The notes under the pieces are model-generated. The model did no database searches, had not been told where the DNA came from, and worked only from the letters and a program-made list of their open reading frames with translations. A stretch of DNA of 64,000 nt from Phycisphaerales bacterium UBA2402. Lineage in GTDB: Bacteria > Planctomycetota > Phycisphaerae > Phycisphaerales > UBA1924. A program made the translations under genes and the position numbers. The stretch lies in contig DDSA01000044.1 of the NCBI GenBank assembly GCA_002343715.1, positions 26,548 to 90,547 of the forward strand. Reading direction: 5' to 3'. Shown piece after piece: positions 1 to 8,396 of the stretch (positions are counted from its first letter, which is position 1; every line of letters begins with the position of its first letter).

Positions 1-1359
1 GAACATCGGGAAGTCGACCACCCAGAGAAAGTTCCAGGGACCGCCCTCGGCGCCCGGCTTGGGTACAAGCCCCATGTCGCGGGCGACCTTCTGGCGCAGT
101 TCGCCGAAGGCCTTGGTGGCGACGGCGTAGGTGTCGGCGATGAACAGGACGGTGTCGCCAGGCTTCAGGCCCAGAGCATCGAATAACTCCGCCCTGACGG
201 GTTCGAGGTGCTTGGCGATGCCCGTCTCGAAGACTCCCTGGGCGTTGACCTTGACCACGGCAACGCCGCCCGCGCCGAAACCGGCGACGAACGGTGTGTA
301 TCCGTCTGTCATTTTCCGAGAGAGTTTCTCCGCGCCGCCGGGTACGACGAGCGCTTTGACCACGCCCCGCTTGCTGCTGTAACGGGGTCGATCCGCGCCT
401 TTCGAGAGTGCCTCCTTGAAGAACGTGATCTCGGTCCTGGCGGCGATGTCGCTGATGTCCCTGATCCGAAGGTCGTAGCGGGTGTCTGGACGGTCGATGC
501 CGTAGTTCTCCATCGCTTCGCGGTACGTCATCCGCTGCATGGGGGGCACGGTGTAGCCGGTCATCTCGCCCCAGAGGCGGCGGACGAAGCCCTCCATCAT
601 CTCCATGACCTGATCGCGCCGCACGAAGGACATCTCAAGGTCGATCTGGGTGAACTCCGCCTGGCGGTCGGCACGGGGGTCCTCATCGCGGAAGCAGCGG
701 CAGATCTGCATATACCGGTCGCAGCCGCTGACCATCAGGATCTGCTTGAAGAGCTGCGGCGATTGCGGGAGCGCGTAGAACGTGCCGGGCAGGTGCCGGT
801 TGGGCACGAGGAACTCACGCGCTCCTTCGGGCGTGCTCTTGTACAGGATCGGCGTCTCGATCTCGAGAAAACCATTCTCGTCGAAGTACCGACGGGTCAC
901 CTGGTACAACTTGTGCCGGGCCGCCAGCACCCGCTGCATCGCGGGACGGCGGAGGTCCACATAGCGATAGTTCATCCGGAACTCTTCGGCGGGCAGTTTG
1001 CCGAAATCATCCGGAAGGAATGGCGGATTGTCGGTCTTGTTCAGGACCTCCAGCCGCGTCACGACGATCTCGACCTTGCCGGTCGGCAGTTTGGGGTTCT
1101 CACCGCCGATACGGATTCGCACGCTGCCTTCGACGGCGATCACGTCCTCGTTGCGGAGTTTACGCGCCGCCTCCATGGTCGCGGCATCGATCCCGTCTTC
1201 GGGATCGAAGACGAGTTGGGTGATGCCGAAACGATCGCGGAGATCGATGAAGACCAATCCGCCATGGTCGCGATAGGAGTTCACCCACCCATTCAGGCGG
1301 ACGGTCAGACCAACATCTGCCTCGCGGAGTTGGCCGCAAGTGTGCGTGCGAAGAATCAT
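1..1359 (-). CDS. aspS: Aspartate--tRNA ligase, 3' end cut by window
   Basis: Charges tRNA-Asp (or tRNA-Asx) with aspartate in the cytoplasm. The reverse strand reads as 453 codons from an ATG at 1359 with no stop before the window edge; bacterial AspRS is usually near 590 residues, so about a quarter is missing. Visible in order: an N-terminal OB-fold anticodon domain with RDHGGLVFIDLRDR near residue 30, class II motif 1 around ENGFLEIETPIL, motif 2 with FRDEDPRADRQAEFTQID, and the start of the bacterial GAD insert (VVPGGAEKLSRK). The ATG at 1359 was chosen because an ATG slightly upstream runs into a stop after three codons. A TACCCT box lies 11 nt upstream. The long plus-strand reading frame over the same bases is an antisense shadow. 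Confidence 0.95.
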   Translation of the reverse strand, partial: MILRTHTCGQLREADVGLTVRLNGWVNSYRDHGGLVFIDLRDRFGITQLVFDPEDGIDAATMEAARKLRNEDVIAVEGSVRIRIGGENPKLPTGKVEIVVTRLEVLNKTDNPPFLPDDFGKLPAEEFRMNYRYVDLRRPAMQRVLAARHKLYQVTRRYFDENGFLEIETPILYKSTPEGAREFLVPNRHLPGTFYALPQSPQLFKQILMVSGCDRYMQICRCFRDEDPRADRQAEFTQIDLEMSFVRRDQVMEMMEGFVRRLWGEMTGYTVPPMQRMTYREAMENYGIDRPDTRYDLRIRDISDIAARTEITFFKEALSKGADRPRYSSKRGVVKALVVPGGAEKLSRKMTDGYTPFVAGFGAGGVAVVKVNAQGVFETGIAKHLEPVRAELFDALGLKPGDTVLFIADTYAVATKAFGELRQKVARDMGLVPKPGAEGGPWNFLWVVDFPMF

Positions 1360-1370
1360 AAATTCATTCC

Positions 1371-1376
1371 AGGGTA
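1371..1376 (-). promoter_or_regulatory. TACCCT -10-like box of aspS
   Basis: TACCCT on the reverse strand, 11 nt before the aspS ATG, with no Shine-Dalgarno in between. One of the TANNNT series seen across the window; implies a very short leader. Inferred from position and sequence only. Confidence 0.4.
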
Positions 1377-1439
1377 AAACAGGGGACGGATGGTAGGGGA
1401 GGGGAGCATGGACCCCGCCCGAAGGCACCCTATCGCCGA

Positions 1440-2129
1440 TTACTTAATCTCGTATTCCTCGGGTTTGAGGGGGAATGTGGGGCCGGGAACTTCGCCGAGT
1501 CTTCTGGCGTAGTCCAGAACGGCTTTACTCGTCGGATCGATGAAATAAGCCATGCGAACACGCCGCACTTCCTGCCGCTTGTCGCCCACAGACGCATAGA
1601 AGTTCGCGAGCGCCAACTGTGGCCCGATGTTCAGCCCCTGATCAATCTTGGCGGCGGTGAGGAGCGCTTCCTTGGCCTCATCGGGGTTGCCGATCCTGGA
1701 GGACCATTCTCCGAGTCGGATGTAATCGCTGACACGGCCACGCTCCGCGGCGTAGCGGCGGAGGATGAGCAGGAGGGCGTCCCGCTCCCCCGAATCGTAC
1801 AGAGCCTGGGCGTACGCATTGAGGTAGTCGTCATTGAGCGGCTTGACATCGAGGCAGATATTGAGCTCCTCGACCGCCTTCCTCGGCTGCCCCGCCCCGA
1901 TGTACGCAAGGGCCAGTTCGTAGCGCACCCTGTGCTCCTCGGGTTTTCTGGCGACATACTCGCCCAGATCGGCGATGGCCTTGTCGTACTGGCCGGTTTT
2001 GGAGGCGAACTCGCCGTCCTTCAGGATGACGTGGAGCGGCCGTTGACCCCCGCAAGCGCAGCAATGAACCGCGATGCCGACCAGCAGGGCAGCCCGAATG
2101 ACAAGCCGAATGATTGATTCAATGGACAT
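1440..2129 (-). CDS. Exported tetratricopeptide-repeat protein, probable lipoprotein
   Basis: A 229-residue protein with a hydrophobic N-terminus (about residues 8-28) ending in VHCCACGG, a plausible lipoprotein cleavage region. It is followed by helical TPR-type repeats from about residue 40 to 200: GQYDKAIADLGEYVARKPE, GQPRKAVEELNICLDVKP, then GNPDEAKEALLTAAKI. TPR proteins are scaffolds for protein contacts, so a role at the envelope is likely, but no partner is evident. It is transcribed in the same direction as aspS, about 80 bp upstream of it. The ATG at 2129 is preceded at 8 nt by TACTAT. Specific function unknown. Confidence 0.8.
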   Translation of the reverse strand: MSIESIIRLVIRAALLVGIAVHCCACGGQRPLHVILKDGEFASKTGQYDKAIADLGEYVARKPEEHRVRYELALAYIGAGQPRKAVEELNICLDVKPLNDDYLNAYAQALYDSGERDALLLILRRYAAERGRVSDYIRLGEWSSRIGNPDEAKEALLTAAKIDQGLNIGPQLALANFYASVGDKRQEVRRVRMAYFIDPTSKAVLDYARRLGEVPGPTFPLKPEEYEIK

Positions 2130-2137
2130 GGGGGCGG

Positions 2138-2143
2138 ATAGTA
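2138..2143 (-). promoter_or_regulatory. TACTAT -10-like box of the TPR gene
   Basis: TACTAT on the reverse strand, 8 nt before ATG 2129, no Shine-Dalgarno between them. Consistent with a leaderless or near-leaderless message. Confidence 0.4.
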
Positions 2144-2187
2144 GCGGATCGGCGGGGCGTGCGCCCCGCGGACGCCGACGCCCCCCT

Positions 2188-3039
2188 CTACTTCCCGAAC
2201 CCGGCGGTCAAGAGTTTCACCCGTTGCGGGGGCGTCAGAACATCCGTCAACCTGCGGACAAAATCGCGTTGAAGGGCCGGCGTTGGTTGACCCAAGGACT
2301 GTTGAGCGAACTCGAGCGCAATCGCGCGGATGCGTTCCTCCTGCTCCGGTGTTGCCTCGATGAGTTTGATGGTCTCGTCAAGCCTCGCGGCCCGCGCAGC
2401 GACGATCCGGTCGTACGAGCGCTTCAACTCCAGACCGAGGCCCAGAAGCCGCTCCGCGGCGAGTGCCTGCGCTCGAGTAGACCGCGGGCCCGATCCGATC
2501 TTGCCAGCGGCGTTCCCCGGGGATCGGGACGCTTCTTCGAGCAGCGCCTCGTTGTATTCCTTCGCGAGCGTTTTCATCGAAGCCGCGTTGGCTGGTGAGA
2601 GGCACGCGGCCAGTTCATCGGCGAGCGAACCGTGCGCTCGCAACGGCCGCAGCGCCTCGGACCACTCTCGGAGCAGCGCGAGTCTTTCCGAGCGGTCCGC
2701 ATCGCGGAACCCTTGAAGTTTCAGCAGCAACGGGATGTTCGAGGCGACTGCCTGATCGATGATGGCGGCCCGTTCCGACAGGACCTGGCCAGTGAGTTTT
2801 TTCTCATTCTCACTCAGAACAAGAACAGCCAAGGCCGCCTCTTCTGGGGAAGTTTCGAGCCGTTCCACTCGACCGTTGAATCCTCGCTTGACCAGGGACA
2901 CACGGGCCTGTTCGATCTCGACGCGCGGGCCTGCCAACGCGGATCGCTCCTGCGGTTCGGTTCTGGAGGGCTGCGAGGCGGTCGCGGCAAGAGCCAGTAT
3001 CGGCGAGAACAGGAAAATGGTGCGCGTGGTGCTCGGCAT
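2188..3039 (-). CDS. Exported helical protein of unknown function
   Basis: 283 residues starting MPSTTRTIFLFSPILALAATAS, a clear signal peptide. The open frame extends upstream to 3426, but that part overlaps the start of mscL and reads like non-coding sequence, so the ATG at 3039 is preferred; a GGAG lies a few bases upstream of it. The mature part is charged and almost wholly helical (EKKLTGQVLSERAAIIDQ; EQEERIRAIALEFAQQSLGQ) and ends with a LTPPQRVKLL segment. That ending recalls helical periplasmic proteins of the Spy/LTXXQ kind, although the family assignment is not secure. The exported helical protein at 52295-53059 has similar architecture. No catalytic motif is seen. Confidence 0.75.
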   Translation of the reverse strand: MPSTTRTIFLFSPILALAATASQPSRTEPQERSALAGPRVEIEQARVSLVKRGFNGRVERLETSPEEAALAVLVLSENEKKLTGQVLSERAAIIDQAVASNIPLLLKLQGFRDADRSERLALLREWSEALRPLRAHGSLADELAACLSPANAASMKTLAKEYNEALLEEASRSPGNAAGKIGSGPRSTRAQALAAERLLGLGLELKRSYDRIVAARAARLDETIKLIEATPEQEERIRAIALEFAQQSLGQPTPALQRDFVRRLTDVLTPPQRVKLLTAGFGK

Positions 3040-3223
3040 GTTGCTTCTCCGTACCTCAAGCATAAACGGATGACTCCGCGGTTGATTGCGAGGAGCAAAC
3101 CGGAAACGGAATGCCCGGAAATCCTCGGCATGTCCCTCTGGCCCGGCGGGCCGGTGACTGATATCCTCGCCCTTCATCAGGCGGCCGGATTCTCCGGTTC
3201 CGCCCGCAAACGGGAGAATACCG

Positions 3224-3685
3224 ATGGGTCTTCTGAAAGAGTTCAGGGAGTTCGCACTCAAAGGCAACGTGCTCGACCTCGCTGTAGGTGTCATTATCGG
3301 CGGGGCGTTCGGCAAGATCGTCTCGTCCATGATCGATGACATCATCATGCCGATCGTGAATATGCGGGGCCAGGTCGACTTCACCAACAAATACTTCGGC
3401 CTCAACGAGCGTGTGCGCAACGCCATCGACGCCGCGGCTCAGGCGGGCACGCCGCTGGGATTGGCCGACGCCCGCAGGTTCGGGCCGGTTATCGCGTACG
3501 GAAGTTTTATCACCATCCTCATCAACTTTCTGATCCTCGCGGCGTGCATCTTCCTCGTCGTCAAGATGTTCAACACGGCCCGCCGTAAGTTCGAGAAGGA
3601 GCAGCCTTCCGCTGCGCCCGCCGGACCAACACCGGATCAGAAACTGCTGACCGAGATCCGCGACCTGCTCGCGGCGAAGCGCTGA
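3224..3685 (+). CDS. mscL: Large-conductance mechanosensitive channel MscL
   Basis: 153 residues. The protein opens in the inner membrane under tension and releases solutes during hypo-osmotic shock. The N-terminus MGLLKEFREFALKGNVLDLA and the pore helix VGVIIGGAFGKIVSSMIDDI are diagnostic. A periplasmic loop (about residues 45-85) and the second membrane helix (ITILINFLILAACIFLVV, about residues 90-110) follow, then a charged cytoplasmic tail ending in a helix (LLTEIRDLLAAKR). Length is at the upper end of the family. The start has GGGAG about 7 nt upstream. It faces the M19 dipeptidase gene convergently, 26 bp away, and appears monocistronic. Confidence 0.97.
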   Translation: MGLLKEFREFALKGNVLDLAVGVIIGGAFGKIVSSMIDDIIMPIVNMRGQVDFTNKYFGLNERVRNAIDAAAQAGTPLGLADARRFGPVIAYGSFITILINFLILAACIFLVVKMFNTARRKFEKEQPSAAPAGPTPDQKLLTEIRDLLAAKR

Positions 3686-3711
3686 GGCGCTTGGCACGAT
3701 GACGCCGGCTC

Positions 3712-4725
3712 TCACACCGGCGGGCACCGCGTCCAGAAACGCGCCCAGTTGCCCCACGCGAACGCCTCGACCTCGGCATCGGTCCAACGGCGTGCGGAGA
3801 GTGTTTCGCACAGCAGACCGAGGTCCCGGGGCGAGTTGATGCCTTCGGGCATCATGGCGGCGGAGAACCCGCCGTCCATATCGCTGCCCAGGCCGATGTG
3901 CGCGCGGTCGCCGATGATGTCGCAGACATGGTCGGCGTGCGCGGCCCATTCATCCAGCGTGGCGCGGCGGTCGCGCCGCGCGCCCGCGATGATGAACGGT
4001 GAAAACACGTTCAGCCCGATGATCCCCCCGCGACGCGATATCTCGCGGATGGCGTCATCGGTCAGGTGACGCTGGCGACGCTCTCCATCGGTATCGATCA
4101 AGGCCCGGCAGTTGCTGTGCGACGCGATGATCGGCCGATCGGTCGCCGCGAGGAGTTGCGCGAACGCGGCATCGCTCAGATGGCTTGCATCATGCACAAC
4201 GCCGAGGCGGTCCATGGCTCTTACAAGTGCTCGACCCAGACTGGTCAGTGGTTCATCGGTGGTGTTCCCTCCGGCGTAGCGGGAGGACTTCGCCCAAGCC
4301 ATACCGATGGCCACCACACCCCGCTCAACCCACCAGGGAAGTTCATCGGGGGACGCGATCGGATCGGCGCCTTCGATCAGGATGCCGATGGCTAACGGGC
4401 CGGGTCCGGACGGGAGACACCCGCTTACCCACCGCCGAACCAACCCCTCGCGCTCCCATTGGTCGTAGACCTCCAGCTGCTCTCGCCCCCTCCGCCCCGC
4501 CGCGGCCGCATCTCCCCCCGGATAACCCACGGCATCGGCGCCATCGGCTTCGGTAAATATGGTGGCCAGGCAGGCCGAAATCCCGCCCGCCGCGAGGCTG
4601 GGGAGCGTGACTGCGGCGGGCAGAAAATCCCCGCCGCAGCCGGAGAGATCGGCGCAGCGCATGTCTCGACCGACGCACGCCAAGCATGCGAGGTCGAGGT
4701 GGGCGTCGAACCAACGGGTGGGCAT
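3712..4725 (-). CDS. Membrane dipeptidase family protein (peptidase M19)
   Basis: 337 residues, of the renal-dipeptidase TIM-barrel family with a binuclear zinc site that hydrolyses dipeptides. The first ligand pair is FDAHLDLA (His9, Asp11). The bridging glutamate sits in ILIEGADPI, and further histidine positions lie in VVHDASHLSD and IASHSNCRALID. The C-terminal aspartate lies in GLGSDMDGG, matching the family GSDFDG motif. No signal peptide is visible, so the protein is probably cytoplasmic, unlike mammalian forms. The start at 4725 is only 29 bp from the divergent zf-TFIIB gene, and each has a TANNNT box 5 nt before its ATG. Exact substrate is not predictable. Confidence 0.9.
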   Translation of the reverse strand: MPTRWFDAHLDLACLACVGRDMRCADLSGCGGDFLPAAVTLPSLAAGGISACLATIFTEADGADAVGYPGGDAAAAGRRGREQLEVYDQWEREGLVRRWVSGCLPSGPGPLAIGILIEGADPIASPDELPWWVERGVVAIGMAWAKSSRYAGGNTTDEPLTSLGRALVRAMDRLGVVHDASHLSDAAFAQLLAATDRPIIASHSNCRALIDTDGERRQRHLTDDAIREISRRGGIIGLNVFSPFIIAGARRDRRATLDEWAAHADHVCDIIGDRAHIGLGSDMDGGFSAAMMPEGINSPRDLGLLCETLSARRWTDAEVEAFAWGNWARFWTRCPPV

Positions 4726-4730
4726 GAAGG

Positions 4731-4749
4731 ATGTTACGCCCGCTATGCT
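4731..4749. promoter_or_regulatory. Back-to-back TANNNT boxes of two divergent leaderless genes
   Basis: TAACAT on the reverse strand (4731-4736) lies 5 nt before ATG 4725. TATGCT on the forward strand (4744-4749) lies 5 nt before ATG 4755. The whole intergenic gap is 29 bp with no room for 5' leaders or Shine-Dalgarno sites. No good -35 hexamer is visible for either. Confidence 0.5.
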
Positions 4750-4754
4750 TTTCC

Positions 4755-5165
4755 ATGCCCAGTGATCGACTCGACGAATCGACCGACGACTTCAGCCTGA
4801 CCTGTCCGTACGACGGCCAACGGATGGAGAAAGTGGAAGCGGGGACGTTCACCATCGACCGTTGCGCTTCGTGCGGCGGCTTGTGGTTTGATATGGCCGA
4901 GTTGCAGCGGTTTATCGCGCACGGACTTCCCGCTGATGAGGTGGACACATCTCCACGGCGCACGGGCGAGCGTGCCCACGCGGGGGCGAAGTACAAATGC
5001 CCGAGAGATCACTCCGACCTCATTCTCATGACCGATGCCCGGCAGGCCCATGTGAAGTTCCACTCCTGCACCGTGTGCGGGGGGATCATGCTCGATGCGG
5101 GCGAACTCAAGGACTTGAGCGAGTTGACCCTGAAAGAGCGTGTCAAAGCCTTCTTCAACATGTAG
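4755..5165 (+). CDS. Tandem zf-TFIIB zinc-ribbon protein
   Basis: 136 residues with two copies of the zf-TFIIB zinc ribbon. The first has CPYDGQRME then RCASCGGLWFDMAEL (about residues 17-50). The second has KCPRDHSDL then SCTVCGGIMLDAGEL (about residues 80-125). Each has the two CxxC or CPxD/CxxC half-sites that bind one zinc. Proteins of this class are small, cytoplasmic and functionally uncharacterised. The ATG at 4755 (MPSDRL) was chosen over an in-frame ATG at 4731 because it lies 5 nt after a TATGCT box and the upstream residues add nothing. It is divergent from the dipeptidase gene. Confidence 0.85.
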   Translation: MPSDRLDESTDDFSLTCPYDGQRMEKVEAGTFTIDRCASCGGLWFDMAELQRFIAHGLPADEVDTSPRRTGERAHAGAKYKCPRDHSDLILMTDARQAHVKFHSCTVCGGIMLDAGELKDLSELTLKERVKAFFNM

Positions 5166-5297
5166 CAGATTGCCGATTCATTAGTGCCACGGATTGAATA
5201 GGCGGGTTATCCGCCTTGTCTGCCGGGACCAAGGCTCGCTGGACATGCCAAGAACCAACCGAAATCCGCCGGGCGACGTTCCGAACCAAGTGCGCTG

Positions 5298-5996
5298 ATG
5301 AGTGACGTACAGCCGCACGATTACCGTACATCCTTGCCCGATTTCACGCGGGCAGAACGGGTCTATCGCTGGGTTGAGTTTCTCACTTTGTTTGGAGTGC
5401 TTCCGGCGCTCTTCTGCTTCCGTTCGTTCCACATCCCGCTACCGGTCTTGCTCCTTTCCGCCGGGCTGACGTGCTGGATCATGCTCCGTCGTGATCCCAC
5501 GTTCGACCGGACACCACTCTGGAACGTGCCGGGCTTTCTCCGCGGCCTGCCGGGAGTAATCGCCCTGTGGCTGGCCGGTGCCGCGGTGCTGGCGGCGGGG
5601 GTGCTGCTGGTTGCTCCGGATAAGTTCCTCGACTTTCCTCGACAACGGCCGGGGCTGTGGCTGGCTGTGATGATCTTGTACCCGCTGGTATCGGTCTATC
5701 CGCAGAACATCGTGTACCGGGTCTTTGTCTTTCACCGCTACGCACCGCTCTTCCGAACGCGGGCCGGTATCGTGTGGGCATCGGCCCTGGCTTTCTGCTT
5801 CGGGCACATCATCTTTTTGAACCCGCTGGCGTTGATCCTCACCCTCGTCGGCGGGCTGATCTTCGCGCATACCTATGAACGCTATCGCTCCGGGCTGCTG
5901 GTTTCCTTCCAGCACGCGCTGTTCGGTTGTCTGGTCTTCACCGTCGGCATGGGGAAAAGTCTGTACCTCGCGGCGGTCTCCGCCGGGGCACGCTAA
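5298..5996 (+). CDS. CPBP-family intramembrane protein, first active-site motif degenerate
   Basis: 232 residues with about six or seven hydrophobic helices. The C-terminal half matches the CPBP (Abi/CAAX-like) domain: YPQNIVYRVF in place of the catalytic EExxxR motif, ALAFCFGHIIF for motif 2 (FxxxH), and SFQHALFGCL for motif 3. The two histidines are present, but the glutamate pair of motif 1 is replaced by Gln-Asn. The protein may therefore be proteolytically inactive, or belong to a subfamily using other residues. No Shine-Dalgarno sequence or TANNNT box is obvious upstream of the ATG. Members serve in peptide maturation or as bacteriocin-immunity-like proteins; the role here is unknown. 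Confidence 0.75.
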   Translation: MSDVQPHDYRTSLPDFTRAERVYRWVEFLTLFGVLPALFCFRSFHIPLPVLLLSAGLTCWIMLRRDPTFDRTPLWNVPGFLRGLPGVIALWLAGAAVLAAGVLLVAPDKFLDFPRQRPGLWLAVMILYPLVSVYPQNIVYRVFVFHRYAPLFRTRAGIVWASALAFCFGHIIFLNPLALILTLVGGLIFAHTYERYRSGLLVSFQHALFGCLVFTVGMGKSLYLAAVSAGAR

Positions 5997-6024
5997 TCCC
6001 CAACGGTGTTGGCCCGACAGCAAC

Positions 6025-6030
6025 TACACT
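6025..6030 (+). promoter_or_regulatory. TACACT -10-like box, 5 nt before ATG
   Basis: TACACT then GGGCC then ATG 6036. A transcript starting about 6-7 nt after the box would begin at the ATG itself, which supports ATG 6036 over the GTG at 6006 as the start of the M28 peptidase. Confidence 0.5.
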
Positions 6031-6035
6031 GGGCC

Positions 6036-7436
6036 ATGATCCCGCTCGCACTCGTCGCCGCGTGTATCGTGCTGCAGCCAGCGAAGGTTGGAGAGCGACT
6101 CCGAGCCGTATCGCCCGATGAACTACGTGCGAACGTCGAGGCCTTGTCGAACTTCGGCACGCGTCACACTCTCTCCGACACGACGTCCCCGACGCGGGGC
6201 ATCGGGGCCGCGAGAGAGTGGATCAAGACGCGGTTCGAGTCATACAACCCTCCGGGCGGGTCGCTGCGTGTCGAGTTCGAGGAACTGAAGGTGCCGCCGG
6301 GTATTCGCGTGCCCAACGGGGCCACGGTGGTGAATGTCGTGGCCACATTGCCCGGCACACGCCCGGAGTCCGTTCGCAGGCTCTACTACATCGTGGGTCA
6401 CTACGACAGCCGAAATCACGAAGCCCTCGACGCTTCGGGTGATGCGCCCGGCGCGAACGACGATGCCAGCGGCACCGCGGCGGTGCTGGAGGCGGCCCGG
6501 GTGCTGGCCGCGCACCCGCTCGAGTCGACGATTGTGTTCCTCTGCACGGCGGGCGAGGAGCAGGGCTTGCTCGGTGCCAAGGGGCACGCGGAAAATCTGG
6601 CCGCAAGGAATGGACCTCGCGTATGGGGTGTGCTGAGCAACGACATCGTGGGCGACCCGTTGGGAGAACTGGCGATCCCCGCGGCGAGGGTGATGGCCAA
6701 GAAGCATGCGGGCAAACCTCTTACCGCAGAAGAGGACGAGTTGGTCGCGTCCGCGAAAGAGGCCCGTCGCGTGGTGAGAGTGTTTTCCGAAGGTCTTCCA
6801 CGCACCTCCGACCCACAGGCGCTGTCCCGCATCCGCTCGAACTCTGCGGAGTACGACTCGCCGAGCCGGCAGATCGCACGGTATATCGCGTCGATCGCGG
6901 AACTCGAAAGGACAGACGTTCAGCCCCGCATCATCTACAGGCCCGACCGCTTTCTTCGGGGCGGGGACCACTCGGCTTTCAACGAGGCCGGGTTCGCGGG
7001 GGTGCGTTTCACGGTGCCGCACGAGGACTACTCCCGCCAGCACGTGGGCGTGACGGAGCGCGACGGCGTGCCGTACGGCGATCTCGCGTCCTTCGTCGAT
7101 GCGGAGTACCTTGCGGGCGTCACGCGGCTCAACCTGGCGGCGCTTATCCACATGGCCAACGCCCCGTCAACGCCGGCCAACGCCAGGATCAACACCAAAC
7201 AACTGGAAACCGGCACGACCATCCGCTGGGAGAGAAGCCCCGAGACCGACACCGCCGGGTACGAAGTGGTTTGGCGCGATACCACCGACTGGCAATGGCG
7301 GCACGTCAAGGATGCTGGAAACTCGACCGAACTGATCCTCCCGCTCAGCAAGGACAACGTTTTTTTCGGCGTCCGCGCGTACGACACCGACGGCTTCCGA
7401 AGCCCGGTGGCGTTTACGATGGACTCGCGGGAGTAG
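6036..7436 (+). CDS. M28-family zinc aminopeptidase, exported
   Basis: 466 residues from ATG 6036 (an in-frame GTG at 6006 is the alternative). The N-terminus MIPLALVAACIVLQP is a short signal peptide or anchor. The M28 core shows the ligand set VGHYDSRN (His), PGANDDASG (bridging Asp), CTAGEEQGLLG (catalytic Glu plus ligand Glu), SNDIVGDP (Asp) and GGDHSAF (His), so it should be active. The last roughly 90 residues form a fibronectin type III-like module (TTIRWERSPETDTAGYEVVW; NVFFGVRAYDTDGFRS). Likely function is cleavage of N-terminal residues from external peptides. It starts just after the CPBP gene and is followed by the AIM24-like gene. Confidence 0.9.
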   Translation: MIPLALVAACIVLQPAKVGERLRAVSPDELRANVEALSNFGTRHTLSDTTSPTRGIGAAREWIKTRFESYNPPGGSLRVEFEELKVPPGIRVPNGATVVNVVATLPGTRPESVRRLYYIVGHYDSRNHEALDASGDAPGANDDASGTAAVLEAARVLAAHPLESTIVFLCTAGEEQGLLGAKGHAENLAARNGPRVWGVLSNDIVGDPLGELAIPAARVMAKKHAGKPLTAEEDELVASAKEARRVVRVFSEGLPRTSDPQALSRIRSNSAEYDSPSRQIARYIASIAELERTDVQPRIIYRPDRFLRGGDHSAFNEAGFAGVRFTVPHEDYSRQHVGVTERDGVPYGDLASFVDAEYLAGVTRLNLAALIHMANAPSTPANARINTKQLETGTTIRWERSPETDTAGYEVVWRDTTDWQWRHVKDAGNSTELILPLSKDNVFFGVRAYDTDGFRSPVAFTMDSRE

Positions 7437-7558
7437 AAGGTCGCGACAAGGAAACAGCGGGTGAACAGGGGGCAGCAACCGGCGAAACTCGTGCCCGCCG
7501 AATCGGAATCAGATGTACGCTCAGAGCCTTCTTTTCAATCTTTTCTCCGGAACTCACC

Positions 7559-8362
7559 ATGCCCGCGGACACCATCGATTTCAACATCATCGGCGAAGAC
7601 CTCCAGGCTGTTGTGGTCACGCTCGACCCGGGCGAGGCTGCTGTCGCCGAGGCGGGCGCCTTCCTCTATTCCCAAGACGGGATCGAGATGGGCACGCATC
7701 TCTCCATGAAGAAAGACGCGGGGGGTATCCTCGGCCGTCTCTTCGAGGCCGGGAAGCGCGTCCTGACCGGCGACTCGTTCTTTGTCACGTTCTTCACCAA
7801 CAACACCCGCGACCGCCGCGATGTGGCGTTCGCCGCGCCCTACCCCGGGCGGGTCATGCCGATCGAACTCGCTGATTACGGCGGTCAGATCACCTGCCAG
7901 AAAGACTCGTTCCTCTGCGCGGCCCGGGGCGTGGAGGTCGATATCGCGTTCAACAAGCGCATCGGCGCGGGCCTCTTCGGCGGGGAAGGATTCATTCTCC
8001 AGAAACTCAGTTCACCCAGCGGCCGCGGCATGGCCTTTCTGCACGCCGGGGGCACGCTCGTCGAGCGCACGCTCGGCCCCGGCGAGATACTCCGCGCGGA
8101 CACGGGATGCCTGGTCGGGTTCGAACGGACCGTGGACTACGACATCCAGATGGTGCCCGGCATCAGGAACAAACTCTTCGGCGGTGAAGGGCTGTTCTTC
8201 GTCAAACTGACAGGGCCGGGCAGAGTCATCCTCCAGACATTGCCCTTCTCCCGCCTGGCCGACCGCATCATCGCCGCCGCCCCCAGCGCGGGCGGGAAGA
8301 GCGTCGGCGAAGGGAGTGTGCTGGGCGGGATCGGGCGGCTCCTTGACGGCGACAACTCTTGA
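7559..8362 (+). CDS. AIM24 / TIGR00266-family protein
   Basis: 267 residues. The protein has the repetitive beta-rich pattern of the TIGR00266/AIM24 family: DLQAVVVTLDPGEAAVAEAGA at the N-terminus, QDGIEMGTHL, GRVMPIELADYGGQITCQK, then VEVDIAFNKRIGAGLFGGEGF and a second GIRNKLFGGEGLFFVKLTG. The near-repeated LFGGEG motif is typical. Biochemical function is unknown; bacterial members often sit with SPFH and zinc-ribbon genes, as in this neighbourhood about 4 kb downstream. The ATG at 7559 was chosen by alignment of the family N-terminus; the frame is open far upstream, but that part overlaps the M28 gene in another frame. No clear Shine-Dalgarno sequence. Confidence 0.88.
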   Translation: MPADTIDFNIIGEDLQAVVVTLDPGEAAVAEAGAFLYSQDGIEMGTHLSMKKDAGGILGRLFEAGKRVLTGDSFFVTFFTNNTRDRRDVAFAAPYPGRVMPIELADYGGQITCQKDSFLCAARGVEVDIAFNKRIGAGLFGGEGFILQKLSSPSGRGMAFLHAGGTLVERTLGPGEILRADTGCLVGFERTVDYDIQMVPGIRNKLFGGEGLFFVKLTGPGRVILQTLPFSRLADRIIAAAPSAGGKSVGEGSVLGGIGRLLDGDNS

Positions 8363-8382
8363 GCGATCCGCGTGGATCGTGG

Positions 8383-8388
8383 TACGAT
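8383..8388 (+). promoter_or_regulatory. TACGAT -10-like box of the ATP-grasp gene
   Basis: TACGAT 8 nt before GTG 8397, without a Shine-Dalgarno between. It lies in the 34-bp gap after the AIM24-like gene. Confidence 0.4.
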
Positions 8389-8396
8389 CCGCTGCC

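Noticed and set aside
208-1377. 389-codon open frame on the forward strand at the left edge
   Set aside because: It lies opposite aspS, whose class II synthetase motifs are unmistakable on the reverse strand; the forward product has His/Arg/Gly-rich shadow composition.
2151-2170. GC-rich inverted repeat between the TPR and exported-protein genes
   Set aside because: No T-run on either strand; likely chance in high-GC DNA.
6623-7558. N-terminal extension of the AIM24-like frame
   Set aside because: This part overlaps the M28 peptidase in another frame and is Arg/Gly-rich; the family begins at 7559.
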